12,089 nt of DNA from an uncultured Gammaproteobacteria bacterium (GCA_905480305.1 CAJQPV010000152.1:1-12089), one strand, 5' to 3'. Counted from the stretch's first letter, positions 1 to 7,694 are shown. Translations and numbers: made by a program. The notes: generated by a model from the letters alone, not told the origin.

Positions 1-44
1 TGTGTTAAGTCTCTCTTTCGCTCGACCTGGTTACGAACGCAGCA

Positions 45-106
45 GTGTGCCTGGCCTGTTCCCGCCGTAGCGTATTGCAGGACCGGCATGGAAATGCCTA
101 TCACAC
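45..106 (-). promoter_or_regulatory. Probable rne (RNase E) 5' leader element, hp2-like three-way junction; rne itself is outside the window
   Basis: Read on the minus strand, this stretch folds by eye into a compact three-way junction. A closing helix pairs 102-106 with 45-49 (GUGUG/CACAC). Hairpin A is 85-98, a 5-bp stem with a UUCC loop. Hairpin B pairs 78-84 with 53-58, six pairs with one bulged U. Hairpins A and B abut directly. In known gammaproteobacterial genomes rne lies divergently upstream of rluC with a long 5' leader that RNase E uses for feedback control of its own mRNA. From memory, the E. coli leader shares the blocks UUUCCAU, CCGGU, CUGCAA and GCUGCGU in the same order; I could not align it here. 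No rne coding sequence reaches position 1, so the gene should start just left of the window. Confidence 0.55.
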
Positions 107-403
107 GGAACATGCAGGAAATAATGGCTGAAATGTAATGCTGTACGTAATACATGGGAGCAATTGTTGTTTATATAATTTATTGATTTACAGCATAATG
201 CTGACGGTTATGAAGATTATCGGCCAGTAAATACGGCCAACACCTCCAGTAAAAAATGGGTACCCGGTAATCTCTCTTGTCGTATAAAGAGTATACCGAG
301 GCGGCACTATAACAACCTTGGTCTATACCCGCAAACGGGGCAGGTAATACAAGCGCATGAAACGCTGTAGAATTCGCGCTTCTTAAAGTCATTATTGCAA
401 CTG
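107..403. other. Gene-free spacer between the putative rne leader and rluC
   Basis: I find no convincing gene here. The only open frame of note, on the minus strand at 180-422, has no recognisable motif and runs into rluC. The stretch should hold the divergent promoters of rne and rluC. AT-rich hexamers such as TATAAA at 283-288 and TATAAC at 308-313 occur, but none has a good -35 box at 16-18 bp, so no promoter is called. An interrupted palindrome, CAGCAT-A-ATGCTG, sits at 191-203. A 6-bp inverted repeat (AAGCGC 351-356, GCGCTT 376-381) sits just before rluC. Confidence 0.5.
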
Positions 404-1348
404 ATGAGCGAGTCAAACACAAAAAGCTTCCCTAAGGTCCGCAAGGTTAATGTGTCCGAGGATGAGGCTGGGCAGCGTATCGACAATTTTTTGGCGCGCT
501 ACCTCAAGGGCGTCCCGAAAAGCCATATCTACCGTATCCTGCGTCGCGGCGAGGTGCGCGTGAATAGCGGCCGTATCCGTGCCCAGTACAAGGTGTGTGC
601 CGGTGATACCGTGCGCATTCCGCCAGTCCGGATCTCTGAATCAAAACCGGGGCATGTGCCGGGTATTAATCTGGAACAACATGTTTTGTTCGAGAACCCG
701 CGTCTGCTGGTGATCAACAAGCCATCGGGTATCGCGGTACATGGCGGCAGCGGCTTGAGTTACGGCATTATAGAGGCGCTGCGGGCAGAGCGTTCCACGG
801 CGCCTTATCTGGAGCTCGGGCATCGACTTGACCGTGAGACATCGGGTTGTCTGGTGATAGACAAGCGACGCAGTTTTTTGCGTGCATTCCATGAACAATT
901 GCAGCAAGGCCAGGTCAAAAAGCTCTACCTGGCGCTGGTGGATGGTCAGTGGCAAGGCGGCAAGCGCACGGTGGATGTGCCGTTGCGTAAAAATCAGCTA
1001 CGTGGTGGCGAGCGTATGGTGAGCGTCGATCCCGAAGGCAAGACGGCGATCAGTATTTTCAGGCCGGTCTCCGTTTATCAGGATACCAGCCTTGTGGAAG
1101 TCGAACTGAAAACCGGCAGAACCCATCAAATCCGGGTGCACGGCCAGCATATTGGGCACCCGCTGGCAGGAGACGAGAAGTATGGTGACGAACAATTCAA
1201 TCGCAGGATGCGGGCTATCGGTTTGCGGCGCATGTTGTTACATGCGCACATGATCGAATTTGTCGACCCTTACGATGATGAAGTCATCACTGTCAGCTCG
1301 CCGCTGGATGAAAATGTCAGGACTGTACTGGGGCACCTGGAAACCTAA
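404..1348 (+). CDS. rluC: 23S rRNA pseudouridine synthase RluC
   Basis: This enzyme isomerises specific uridines of 23S rRNA to pseudouridine (U955, U2504 and U2580 in E. coli). Residues about 15-75 form an S4-like RNA-binding domain rich in basic residues. The RluA-family catalytic domain follows, with the signature HRLDRETSG at residues 140-148; Asp143 is the expected nucleophile. The motif GRTHQIRVH near residue 243 is also typical of the family. At 314 aa the length matches E. coli RluC (319 aa). I chose ATG at 404. A TTG at 395 would add only three residues, and neither start has a strong Shine-Dalgarno sequence. The position next to the putative rne leader and ahead of the HAD and S49 genes matches Pseudomonas gene order, which supports RluC over RluD or RluA. 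Confidence 0.93.
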   Translation: MSESNTKSFPKVRKVNVSEDEAGQRIDNFLARYLKGVPKSHIYRILRRGEVRVNSGRIRAQYKVCAGDTVRIPPVRISESKPGHVPGINLEQHVLFENPRLLVINKPSGIAVHGGSGLSYGIIEALRAERSTAPYLELGHRLDRETSGCLVIDKRRSFLRAFHEQLQQGQVKKLYLALVDGQWQGGKRTVDVPLRKNQLRGGERMVSVDPEGKTAISIFRPVSVYQDTSLVEVELKTGRTHQIRVHGQHIGHPLAGDEKYGDEQFNRRMRAIGLRRMLLHAHMIEFVDPYDDEVITVSSPLDENVRTVLGHLET

Positions 1349-1410
1349 CAGTTTTATGCAGCCGTGCATCATGCTGAATAAATACATGTCGAACAAACGG
1401 TAAACCGCCA

Positions 1411-2076
1411 ATGAACACAGCTATAAAATTTATTGTTTTTGACTGGGACGGCACGTTGATGGATTCTGAATCGCAGATCGTGTCCTGTATTCACGCTGCA
1501 GCTGCGGATCTTGATCTTGAACCGATGAGTGATGCGACCGTCAGTAATATAATCGGTCTTGGTTTGCGTGAGGCAATCGACACACTGGTGCCCGGACGTG
1601 ACGAGCAGTTTCACCAGGCATTTGTTGAGGCTTACCGGACTCACTGGTTTCAGTCTGAAAGCTCGCTGCTGTTTGCGGGCGTTCGGCCGATGCTGGATGC
1701 TGTCAGGGAACAGAATTTCTTGCTGGGTGTGGCAACCGGCAAGGCGCGGCGAGGTCTGGATCGCGTCCTGAACGATACCGGTCTGGACAGCTATTTTCAC
1801 GCAACACGCTGTTCCGATGAGGCGCATTCCAAGCCGCATCCGCAAATGTTACTGGATCTGATGGAGGCACTGGATGTTCTTCCCGAAGAGACGATAATGG
1901 TGGGTGATACCGAATATGATATGGAGATGGCGACCAATGCCGGTGTTGCCAAGGTTGCAGTGCGTTCAGGTGTGCATTCAGCTGATCGACTCAACCGGCA
2001 TGCACCACTGGTCTGCCTGGACAGCATTTCTGAAATGCCTGACTGGATGGCAGCCGCAGGGCTGGTCTCTGCATAA
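1411..2076 (+). CDS. HAD superfamily hydrolase, phosphoglycolate phosphatase-like (subfamily IA)
   Basis: This is a probable small-molecule phosphatase of 221 aa. All four HAD motifs are visible. Motif I is FDWDGTLMDSE, with nucleophile Asp11 and acid/base Asp13. Motif II is the Thr in GVATGK at 109, motif III is Lys141 in SKPHPQM, and motif IV is GDTEYDM with Asp166 and Asp170. Residues about 20-85 form a helical C1-type cap. The overall pattern resembles Gph, and genes of this kind sit between rluC and sppA in Pseudomonas (for example PA2974, from memory). The substrate cannot be told from sequence, so no symbol is given. The start is 62 bp after rluC. A small CGGT-AA-ACCG inverted repeat at 1398-1407 lies where a ribosome binding site would be, and no clear Shine-Dalgarno is present. 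The gene is probably cotranscribed with rluC. Confidence 0.85.
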   Translation: MNTAIKFIVFDWDGTLMDSESQIVSCIHAAAADLDLEPMSDATVSNIIGLGLREAIDTLVPGRDEQFHQAFVEAYRTHWFQSESSLLFAGVRPMLDAVREQNFLLGVATGKARRGLDRVLNDTGLDSYFHATRCSDEAHSKPHPQMLLDLMEALDVLPEETIMVGDTEYDMEMATNAGVAKVAVRSGVHSADRLNRHAPLVCLDSISEMPDWMAAAGLVSA

Positions 2077-2112
2077 TGCTTTTAAAACTGATAATCGATA
2101 ACGGGTGAATTT

Positions 2113-3090
2113 ATGTTTAACAAGGATGCAAACAGCAGCAAAGCCGCAAGCAGCGATGACAGCTGGCACCGGGACCTGGTCAACCGGCTGGCGTTTGCGG
2201 CTGTTGATGAACAACGCCGATCGCGGCGCTGGAGTGTGTTTTTTAAATGTCTGCTGGCACTGTATCTGTTGGCACTACTGATTCTGTATATGCCGACGGA
2301 CTGGTCAGATTTAAGCCGCACAAGTGTCAAGCATACGGCGCTGGTTGATCTGAAGGGCGTTATCTCGGATTCGTCAGAGGCCAGTGCGGACAATATTATC
2401 ACCGGCCTGCGTGATGCCTTTGAAGATGAGAATACTGCCGGTGTCATTCTGCGGGCAAATTCACCCGGCGGCAGCCCGGTACAGTCGGCCTATATCTACG
2501 ACGAGATCAAACGCCTGCGGGAGTTGTACCCGGATACGCCGTTTTATGCCGTGGTGACGGATGTGTGCGCGTCCGGGTGCTACTACGTGGTATCGGCGGC
2601 TGATGATATCTATGTCAACAATTCCAGTATTGTCGGTTCAATCGGTGTGCGCATGGACAGTTTCGGTTTTGTTGATACGATCAAGATGCTGGGTGTTGAG
2701 CGTCGGCTGTATACCGCTGGCGAGAGCAAGGGATTTCTGGATCCGTTCACTCCCTCAAAGCCGGCGGATGTGGCACATGTAAAATTATTGCTTGAGAGTA
2801 TCCATGAACAATTTATCAGTGCCGTTAAAAGCGGGCGCGGTGAGCGTCTGAAAGATAATCAGAAGTTATTTACCGGTCTGGTCTGGACCGGTGAGGAGAG
2901 CCTGCCGATGGGCCTTGCCGATAAAGTGGGTAGTTCAGGATACGTTGCCAGGGAAGTCATTGGTGAAGAAGAGATCGTCGATTTCACAGAGAAGCAGGAC
3001 CTGTGGGAGAAGCTCGGTGACCGAATCTTTGTTGCCATGGCGAAGGGCATGAGTGAACTGTTTGCCAGTGGCGCCAGCTCGCTACGCTAG
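2113..3090 (+). CDS. sppA: Short-form SppA-like signal peptide peptidase, family S49, inner-membrane
   Basis: This is a membrane-anchored serine protease expected to degrade cleaved signal peptides or misfolded membrane proteins from the periplasmic side. A basic cytoplasmic N-terminus (QRRSRR, residues 34-39) is followed by one hydrophobic segment at about 41-60, and the catalytic domain then faces outward. NSPGG at 116-120 is the S49 oxyanion-region motif. The nucleophile is Ser154 in CASGCYY, and the general-base Lys206 lies in AGESKG, giving the Ser/Lys dyad. At 325 aa it has a single S49 domain, unlike the duplicated E. coli SppA of about 618 aa, and is the type found beside rluC in Pseudomonas. 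GGGTGA at 2103-2108 is a reasonable Shine-Dalgarno. The 36-bp gap to the HAD gene suggests an rluC-HAD-sppA operon. The gene converges on maf. Confidence 0.88.
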   Translation: MFNKDANSSKAASSDDSWHRDLVNRLAFAAVDEQRRSRRWSVFFKCLLALYLLALLILYMPTDWSDLSRTSVKHTALVDLKGVISDSSEASADNIITGLRDAFEDENTAGVILRANSPGGSPVQSAYIYDEIKRLRELYPDTPFYAVVTDVCASGCYYVVSAADDIYVNNSSIVGSIGVRMDSFGFVDTIKMLGVERRLYTAGESKGFLDPFTPSKPADVAHVKLLLESIHEQFISAVKSGRGERLKDNQKLFTGLVWTGEESLPMGLADKVGSSGYVAREVIGEEEIVDFTEKQDLWEKLGDRIFVAMAKGMSELFASGASSLR

Positions 3091-3157
3091 AGGTGATTGC
3101 TGTATCAGTAGATAAGCAGGTAACAAAGGCTTGCCCGCGCAGGATGATGTTTTTACA

Positions 3158-3748
3158 TTACGGCAGCACAACCCCTGCCTGCATCAACATGCTGGTCAGT
3201 CTAATCAGCGGCAGTCCGATCAGGGCGGTCGGGTCATCGCCATCCATGCGTTCGAATAGCGTGATACCCAGACCTTCCGACTTGAAACTGCCGGCACAGT
3301 TATAGGGCTTGTCTGCCCGCAGGTAGCGCTCTATCTGCTGCTCGTCGAGTTTTCTGAATTGCACCCTGAAAGGGATATTGTCGACTTGCATCTCATTGCT
3401 TGTGCTGTTCAGCAGGCACAAGCCGGTCTGAAAGGTAACCAGCTTGCCTGACAGTTTGCGCAGCTGTGCAACGGCGTTTTCATGCGTGCCGGGTTTTCCG
3501 AGAATTTCGTCACCGCTAACAGCAACCTGGTCCGAGCCGATAATAAGTGCCTGGCAGGTTTTTCCAATCACACGCGCCTTGGCCTCAGCCAGGCGCTTGA
3601 CCAGATTTTCGGGCGTTTCACCAGGCAGACAGGACTCGTCGACGTCGGGTGCGATGGTTTTGAAATCTATTCCAGTGCGTTGCAACAGTTCCTTGCGATA
3701 TAGCGAGGTAGAAGCGAGCACTACGGGTAGTGAGGTGCTGGTGTTCAT
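3158..3748 (-). CDS. maf: Maf-family nucleotide pyrophosphatase, YceF type
   Basis: This is a nucleoside triphosphate pyrophosphatase of the Maf/HAM1 fold. YceF-type members hydrolyse modified nucleotides such as m7GTP, a house-cleaning role. The N-terminal LASTSLYRKELL (residues 11-22) is the Maf substrate loop. The conserved catalytic or metal residues appear as Glu38 in DVDES, Lys57 in RLAEAKA and Asp73 in GSDQV. The C-terminal CAGSFKSEGLGI and GLPLIRL blocks are characteristic of YceF rather than the dTTP/UTP-specific YhdE branch. The length of 196 aa is normal. It starts 14 bp after the pycB stop and shows no Shine-Dalgarno, so translation may be coupled to pycB. In E. coli, yceF is also on the strand opposite rluC and yceD. 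The 3' end converges on sppA across 67 bp. Confidence 0.9.
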   Translation of the reverse strand: MNTSTSLPVVLASTSLYRKELLQRTGIDFKTIAPDVDESCLPGETPENLVKRLAEAKARVIGKTCQALIIGSDQVAVSGDEILGKPGTHENAVAQLRKLSGKLVTFQTGLCLLNSTSNEMQVDNIPFRVQFRKLDEQQIERYLRADKPYNCAGSFKSEGLGITLFERMDGDDPTALIGLPLIRLTSMLMQAGVVLP

Positions 3749-3762
3749 TGTGTTGTCAGGTT

Positions 3763-5592
3763 TCAGGATTCGGATTCGATTTCAACAAGGGTTTCATCCG
3801 GATTAACGCTGTCACCCTTGCTGACATTGATGGCGCTTACCTTGCCAGCGAGCGGGGACTGTATTTCGGTTTCCATCTTCATTGCTTCTGTTATCAGTAC
3901 CGGTGTTCCCGCCTCAATGGCGTCACCGACTGCGACCAGAACGTCAATGATAGTGCCGGGCATGGATGTAGTGATGTCTCCGGGCCGGGTTGCGCGTGGT
4001 CGCTGACTGCCGCCGGCTGCACGACTGTTAACGTTGTCGCCGTCAGCTGCCGGTATTTCATCCAGTATCTCGACCAGTACTTCTTCAGGGATGCCATTTA
4101 CCGTCATGTAAAAAGGACGATTATCCTGCTGGCGATGTCCGGTACCGGTAATTTTTATATGGTAGGGCTCGCCGTGTAGTGTGACATTGAATTCAGTGGG
4201 ACGTGCACGCCTTTCTGCTGTACCGGTTGGCGCCGTGTTTTCGGGGCTGGCCGACACAGCATGCTTGCTGCGGTTGGTCAGGAAATCTTTGCCGATTTCC
4301 GGGAACATGGCATACGTCAGTACATCTTCCTCGCTGTGGGCTATCTTGCCGATCTCGGTGCGTAGCTTGTCCATCTCATCTTCAAGCAAATCAGCCGGGC
4401 GTACATCAATACTTTCTTCAGAACCAATCGCCTGTTTTTGTACTGCCGGATCAAAGGCAGCAGGCGCCTTGCCATAACGGCCCTGCAGATATAGTTTTAC
4501 CTCGTTAGTGATGGTTTCATAGCGTTTCCCGGTGAGTACGTTCAACAGCGCCTGGGTGCCGACAATTTGCGAGGTAGGGGTGACCAGGGGTGGATATCCA
4601 AGATCTTTTCTTACCCTGGGGATTTCATCGAACACCTCGCTAATGCGCTCAACCGCGCCCTGTTCGCGCAACTGCGAATACAGATTCGAGATCATGCCGC
4701 CCGGCACCTGGTAGATTTGTACGCGGGTATCAGGGCCGTAATTCTCACCTTCGAATTGCGCGTATTTTTTGCGCACTTCCCTGAAGTACTGGCCGATCCC
4801 TTGCAGGGCTTCCAGCTCCAGCCCGGTGTCATACCCGGTCTGTTGCAGTGCCGACACCATGCTTTCTGTGGCCGCGTGACTGGGTCCACCGGATAGACTG
4901 GAGATAGCCGTGTCGATATGACGGCAACCGTTTTCCACCGCTTTCATAAGGCACATTTCAGCCATGCCGGCGGTAGCGTGGCAATGCAGGTGTACGGGTA
5001 ATGTAGTCACTGAACAAATATTGTTGAACAGCTCTGCAGTAATCTGAGGCGTAAGCAGGCCGGCCATGTCCTTGACTGCGATGCTGTTACAACCCATGGA
5101 CTCCAGTATGCGGGCCTGCTCGGTAAAGGTTTCAATGTTGTGTACCGGGCTGGTTGTATAGCAGATGGTTCCCTGCGCATGTTTGCCGGTCTGTTGCACG
5201 GCTTCAATTGCAGTTTCCAGGTTGCGGTTGTCGTTGAGGGCATCAAAAATACGGAAAACATCAATGCCATTGTCAGCGGAGCGCTCTACAAAGGCGCGCA
5301 CCACATCATCGGAATAATGCCTGTAACCGAGCAGGTTCTGGCCTCTCAGCAACATCTGCAGACGTGTGTTGGGCAGTGCCTTGCGCAGTCGCTGCAGGCG
5401 TTCCCAGGGATCTTCCTGCAGAAAACGCAGGCAGGCATCATAGGTAGCGCCTCCCCAGACTTCCAGTGACCAGTAGCCGACGCGGTCAAGCTGTTCGCAA
5501 ACCGGCAACATATCGTCGGTGCGCATGCGGGTTGCGATCAATGATTGATGTGCGTCTCGCAGAGCTACATCGGTTATATATACCTTGTTCAT
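3763..5592 (-). CDS. pycB: Pyruvate carboxylase subunit B: carboxyltransferase plus biotinyl domain
   Basis: This 609-aa protein is the carboxyl-acceptor subunit that moves CO2 from carboxybiotin to pyruvate, giving oxaloacetate. Residues 1 to about 300 are the TIM-barrel carboxyltransferase domain. It has LRDAHQSLIATR at 11-22 (metal ligand Asp13), MLLRGQNLLGYRHY at 80-93, the carbamylated lysine candidate Lys174 in VKDMAGLL, and metal ligands His203 and His205. A conserved PycB/OadA middle region follows, then a Pro/Ala-rich linker, then a C-terminal biotinyl domain with EAMKM, where Lys572 is the biotin site. The same architecture occurs in the sodium-pump oxaloacetate decarboxylase alpha chain (OadA). 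The adjacent biotin carboxylase and the absence of oadB/oadG here favour pyruvate carboxylase. AGGA at 5604-5607, 11 nt before the ATG, is a modest ribosome binding site. The gap to pycA is 25 bp. Confidence 0.88.
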   Translation of the reverse strand: MNKVYITDVALRDAHQSLIATRMRTDDMLPVCEQLDRVGYWSLEVWGGATYDACLRFLQEDPWERLQRLRKALPNTRLQMLLRGQNLLGYRHYSDDVVRAFVERSADNGIDVFRIFDALNDNRNLETAIEAVQQTGKHAQGTICYTTSPVHNIETFTEQARILESMGCNSIAVKDMAGLLTPQITAELFNNICSVTTLPVHLHCHATAGMAEMCLMKAVENGCRHIDTAISSLSGGPSHAATESMVSALQQTGYDTGLELEALQGIGQYFREVRKKYAQFEGENYGPDTRVQIYQVPGGMISNLYSQLREQGAVERISEVFDEIPRVRKDLGYPPLVTPTSQIVGTQALLNVLTGKRYETITNEVKLYLQGRYGKAPAAFDPAVQKQAIGSEESIDVRPADLLEDEMDKLRTEIGKIAHSEEDVLTYAMFPEIGKDFLTNRSKHAVSASPENTAPTGTAERRARPTEFNVTLHGEPYHIKITGTGHRQQDNRPFYMTVNGIPEEVLVEILDEIPAADGDNVNSRAAGGSQRPRATRPGDITTSMPGTIIDVLVAVGDAIEAGTPVLITEAMKMETEIQSPLAGKVSAINVSKGDSVNPDETLVEIESES

Positions 5593-5617
5593 GGTTGTCT
5601 TGATCCTGTTGTGGTGG

Positions 5618-7036
5618 TTACAGCCCCAGGTGGGCAGACAGGGCTGCGGTGATCGCGGCAGTCAATTCGCGAGTTGGTCGACTGGTTGTATAGTGGGTCA
5701 GCTCCGGGTGATCTTCCACGAAGCCGGTATCAAAACAACCTTTCCGAAATTCCGCTACCTTGAGAATTTCCTGGTAGTAGGGGATGGTGGTTTTTACGCC
5801 ATATACGCCGGTGTCCTGCAGTGCACGGCCGGCACGGTTCAACAGCTGTTCCCAGCTCAAGGCCCAGACGGTCAGTTTTGCGCACATCGAATCGTATTCG
5901 GGTGGTATCAGATAGCCGCTGTAGATGGCGGCATCGGTGCGCACGCCGGGACCACCGGGCGCATAGTAACGTGTAATGCGCCCAAAGCTCGGCAGAAAAT
6001 TGTTTTTCGGATCCTCTGCGTTGATACGCAGCTCCATGGCGTAACCACGGCGTTGTATGTCAGCTTGCGTGAAACCCAGACGCTGCCCGTCAGCAATACG
6101 TATCTGTTCCTGAACGATGTCAATGCCGGTAATAGTTTCGGTAATTGTGTGTTCCACCTGCAGACGAGTGTTCATTTCCATAAAATAGAAATTCCCCTCC
6201 CTGTCGAGCAGAAATTCAACGGTGCCGGCATTTTCATAGTTGACGGCGCTGGCAGCACGTACCGCAGTCTCTCCCAGCCATTTTCGTTGCTTGTCGTCGA
6301 GCTGCGGCGAAGGTGCTATCTCGATTAGTTTCTGGTGGCGTCGCTGGATGGAACAGTCACGTTCATACAGATGCACCACGTTACCTTGACTGTCAGCCAG
6401 TATCTGCACTTCGATGTGGCGGGGTCGATCAACGCAGCGTTCCATGAAAATATCGGTAGAGCCGAATGCCTTGCTGGTTTCCGAGCGCACGCGCTCATAG
6501 TTCTTGAGTAGCTCGGCTTCCGAGTTGCAGCGACGAATACCGCGGCCGCCACCACCGGCAGTGGCTTTCAGCATCACCGGATAGCCGATTTCGGCAGCGA
6601 GGCTGATGGCCTCTTCCAGACTTTCAAGATTGCCATCGCTGCCGGGTACCACCGGTATCCCGGCGGCCAGCATGGCTTTGCGTGCCTGGATCTTGTCGCC
6701 CATTTGCCGGATGACGGTTGCGCCGGGGCCGATATAGCAAACGCCGCGGGCCTTGCATATCTCAGGCAACAGGGGGTTTTCGGACAGAAAGCCGTAGCCG
6801 GGGTGCACCGCATCACTGCCGGTCGCAATAGCCAGATTGACAATGCGATGGGCGTTCAGGTAGCCGGTGATGGATTCTGGCCCGATATTGTAGGCCTCGT
6901 CGGCTTTTTTTACATGCAAGGCATGCCTGTCGGCATCTGCGTAGATGGCCACGGAGGTAATCCCTGCCTCCGCGCACGCGCGGATAATACGTACGGCAAT
7001 TTCGCCGCGATTAGCGATAAGGAGTTTCTTTATCAT
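5618..7036 (-). CDS. pycA: Pyruvate carboxylase subunit A (biotin carboxylase)
   Basis: This ATP-grasp enzyme of 472 aa carboxylates the biotin on PycB with ATP and bicarbonate. The N-terminal MIKKLLIANRGEIAVRIIRA is the classic biotin carboxylase start. The glycine-rich ATP loop GGGGRGI is at 161-167, and the ERDCSIQRRHQKLIE block is at 225-239. Metal and catalytic residues are Glu274, Glu287 and Arg291 (in EMNTRLQVEH). It lacks a biotinyl domain, which PycB supplies. It resembles AccC closely, but the downstream partner is a pyruvate carboxyltransferase and there is no accB nearby, so PycA is the better call. It is the first gene of the minus-strand pycA-pycB-maf unit. No strong Shine-Dalgarno precedes the ATG. 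Confidence 0.87.
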   Translation of the reverse strand: MIKKLLIANRGEIAVRIIRACAEAGITSVAIYADADRHALHVKKADEAYNIGPESITGYLNAHRIVNLAIATGSDAVHPGYGFLSENPLLPEICKARGVCYIGPGATVIRQMGDKIQARKAMLAAGIPVVPGSDGNLESLEEAISLAAEIGYPVMLKATAGGGGRGIRRCNSEAELLKNYERVRSETSKAFGSTDIFMERCVDRPRHIEVQILADSQGNVVHLYERDCSIQRRHQKLIEIAPSPQLDDKQRKWLGETAVRAASAVNYENAGTVEFLLDREGNFYFMEMNTRLQVEHTITETITGIDIVQEQIRIADGQRLGFTQADIQRRGYAMELRINAEDPKNNFLPSFGRITRYYAPGGPGVRTDAAIYSGYLIPPEYDSMCAKLTVWALSWEQLLNRAGRALQDTGVYGVKTTIPYYQEILKVAEFRKGCFDTGFVEDHPELTHYTTSRPTRELTAAITAALSAHLGL

Positions 7037-7081
7037 CCGATATTTCGACTCTGTGAGTACTGAAGCTGCATAGTGGGTGTA

Positions 7082-7110
7082 ACCATATGAATATTAGCGG
7101 GATGAGTAAA
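7082..7110 (-). promoter_or_regulatory. Candidate sigma-70 promoter for pycA-pycB-maf
   Basis: Read on the minus strand, TTTACT (7110-7105) is followed after exactly 17 bp by TATGGT (7087-7082). Each hexamer matches 4 of 6 consensus bases. The start point would fall near 7075, giving a leader of about 40 nt. It sits back to back with the stronger yceD promoter, with 19 bp between the two -35 boxes. The call rests on pattern and position only. Confidence 0.4.
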
Positions 7111-7129
7111 GTACCTTGCGTGCTTATTA

Positions 7130-7158
7130 TTGACACCCTGCTAACTCGCATATAATAT
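7130..7158 (+). promoter_or_regulatory. Strong sigma-70 promoter of yceD-rpmF, abutting the start codon
   Basis: TTGACA at 7130-7135 is a perfect -35 box. TATAAT at 7151-7156 is a perfect -10 box at a short 15-bp spacing. The overlapping TAATAT at 7153-7158 gives the ideal 17 bp with a 4/6 match. Either reading puts the transcript start at about 7163-7166, only 2-5 nt before the yceD ATG at 7168. Confidence 0.8.
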
Positions 7159-7167
7159 CAGCAAGTT

Positions 7168-7680
7168 ATGATAGAGCACTTGCCAGATCGGCTGGATTTG
7201 ATTGCCACAGCTGAAGCAGGGCGGGTGTTGCGAGGCTCTGTTGCAGTGGCAGAGGTTGAGCGCTTGTTGCCAGTGCTGACATCGGGGCAGGGAGCGTTGC
7301 AGGTAGAATTGAGCCTGGGCAAGGATGCTGGCGGAACGCGCTTTCTGGCCGGTACCATCGAAGGTGAAGTAGTACTGAGATGCCAGCGTTGTATGCAAGA
7401 TATGCAACAGCCGCTGGATATTGAATTCCGGCTTGGTTTGATCCGTGATGAAAGCGCCGTGGATAAATTGCCTGACAGTTATGAACCACTGGAAGTAACG
7501 GCGGAGCCCGCCATCCTTGCGGACATAATTGCAGATGAAGTGTTGCTGGCATTACCAATCGTGCCCTTGCACAAGGGCTCTGATGAGTGCCAGGCAATCG
7601 TGGAAGCGTACCAGCCGCCACCGGACGAGCAACGTGAGAATCCGTTTGCAGTACTGGCGAAACTTAAACAGAAACAGTAA
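7168..7680 (+). CDS. yceD: YceD family protein (DUF177), 23S rRNA accumulation factor
   Basis: YceD proteins are linked to 23S rRNA accumulation and are almost always encoded next to rpmF; the biochemical role is not settled. The 170-aa product matches the family length (E. coli 173 aa). It carries the conserved CxxC pair (Cys72 and Cys75 in RCQRCMQ), the acidic segment [10 protein letters not shown] at about 102-111, and the typical C-terminus [12 protein letters not shown]. The start at 7168 is chosen because its N-terminus ([19 protein letters not shown]) lines up with the family start, and the next in-frame ATG is far downstream. No Shine-Dalgarno is present. The promoter leaves almost no leader, so translation is probably leaderless. 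rpmF follows after 14 bp. Confidence 0.88.
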   Translation: MIEHLPDRLDLIATAEAGRVLRGSVAVAEVERLLPVLTSGQGALQVELSLGKDAGGTRFLAGTIEGEVVLRCQRCMQDMQQPLDIEFRLGLIRDESAVDKLPDSYEPLEVTAEPAILADIIADEVLLALPIVPLHKGSDECQAIVEAYQPPPDEQRENPFAVLAKLKQKQ

Positions 7681-7694
7681 CAGAGGGTAGTAAC

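Noticed and set aside
395..403. TTG at 395 as the rluC start
   Set aside because: It would add only three residues outside the S4 domain; ATG at 404 is the simpler choice and neither start has a Shine-Dalgarno advantage.
180..422. 80-codon minus-strand open frame in the rne-rluC spacer
   Set aside because: It overlaps the rluC start, lacks a ribosome binding site and motifs, and sits where promoter and leader functions are expected.
5585..6328. 247-codon plus-strand open frame opposite pycA
   Set aside because: It lies wholly over strongly conserved pycA sequence, its product shows no family motif, and it reads as an antisense shadow.
3763..7036. Sodium-pump oxaloacetate decarboxylase, or acetyl-CoA carboxylase AccC, as the identity of this pair
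   Set aside because: No oadB, oadG or accB is present. A free-standing biotin carboxylase next to a carboxyltransferase-biotinyl protein is the two-subunit pyruvate carboxylase arrangement.
7138..7164. Imperfect inverted repeat TGCTAA/TCAGCA around the yceD -10 box as an operator
   Set aside because: The arms are six bases with a mismatch and fall within an AT-rich promoter, which is too weak to support a binding site.
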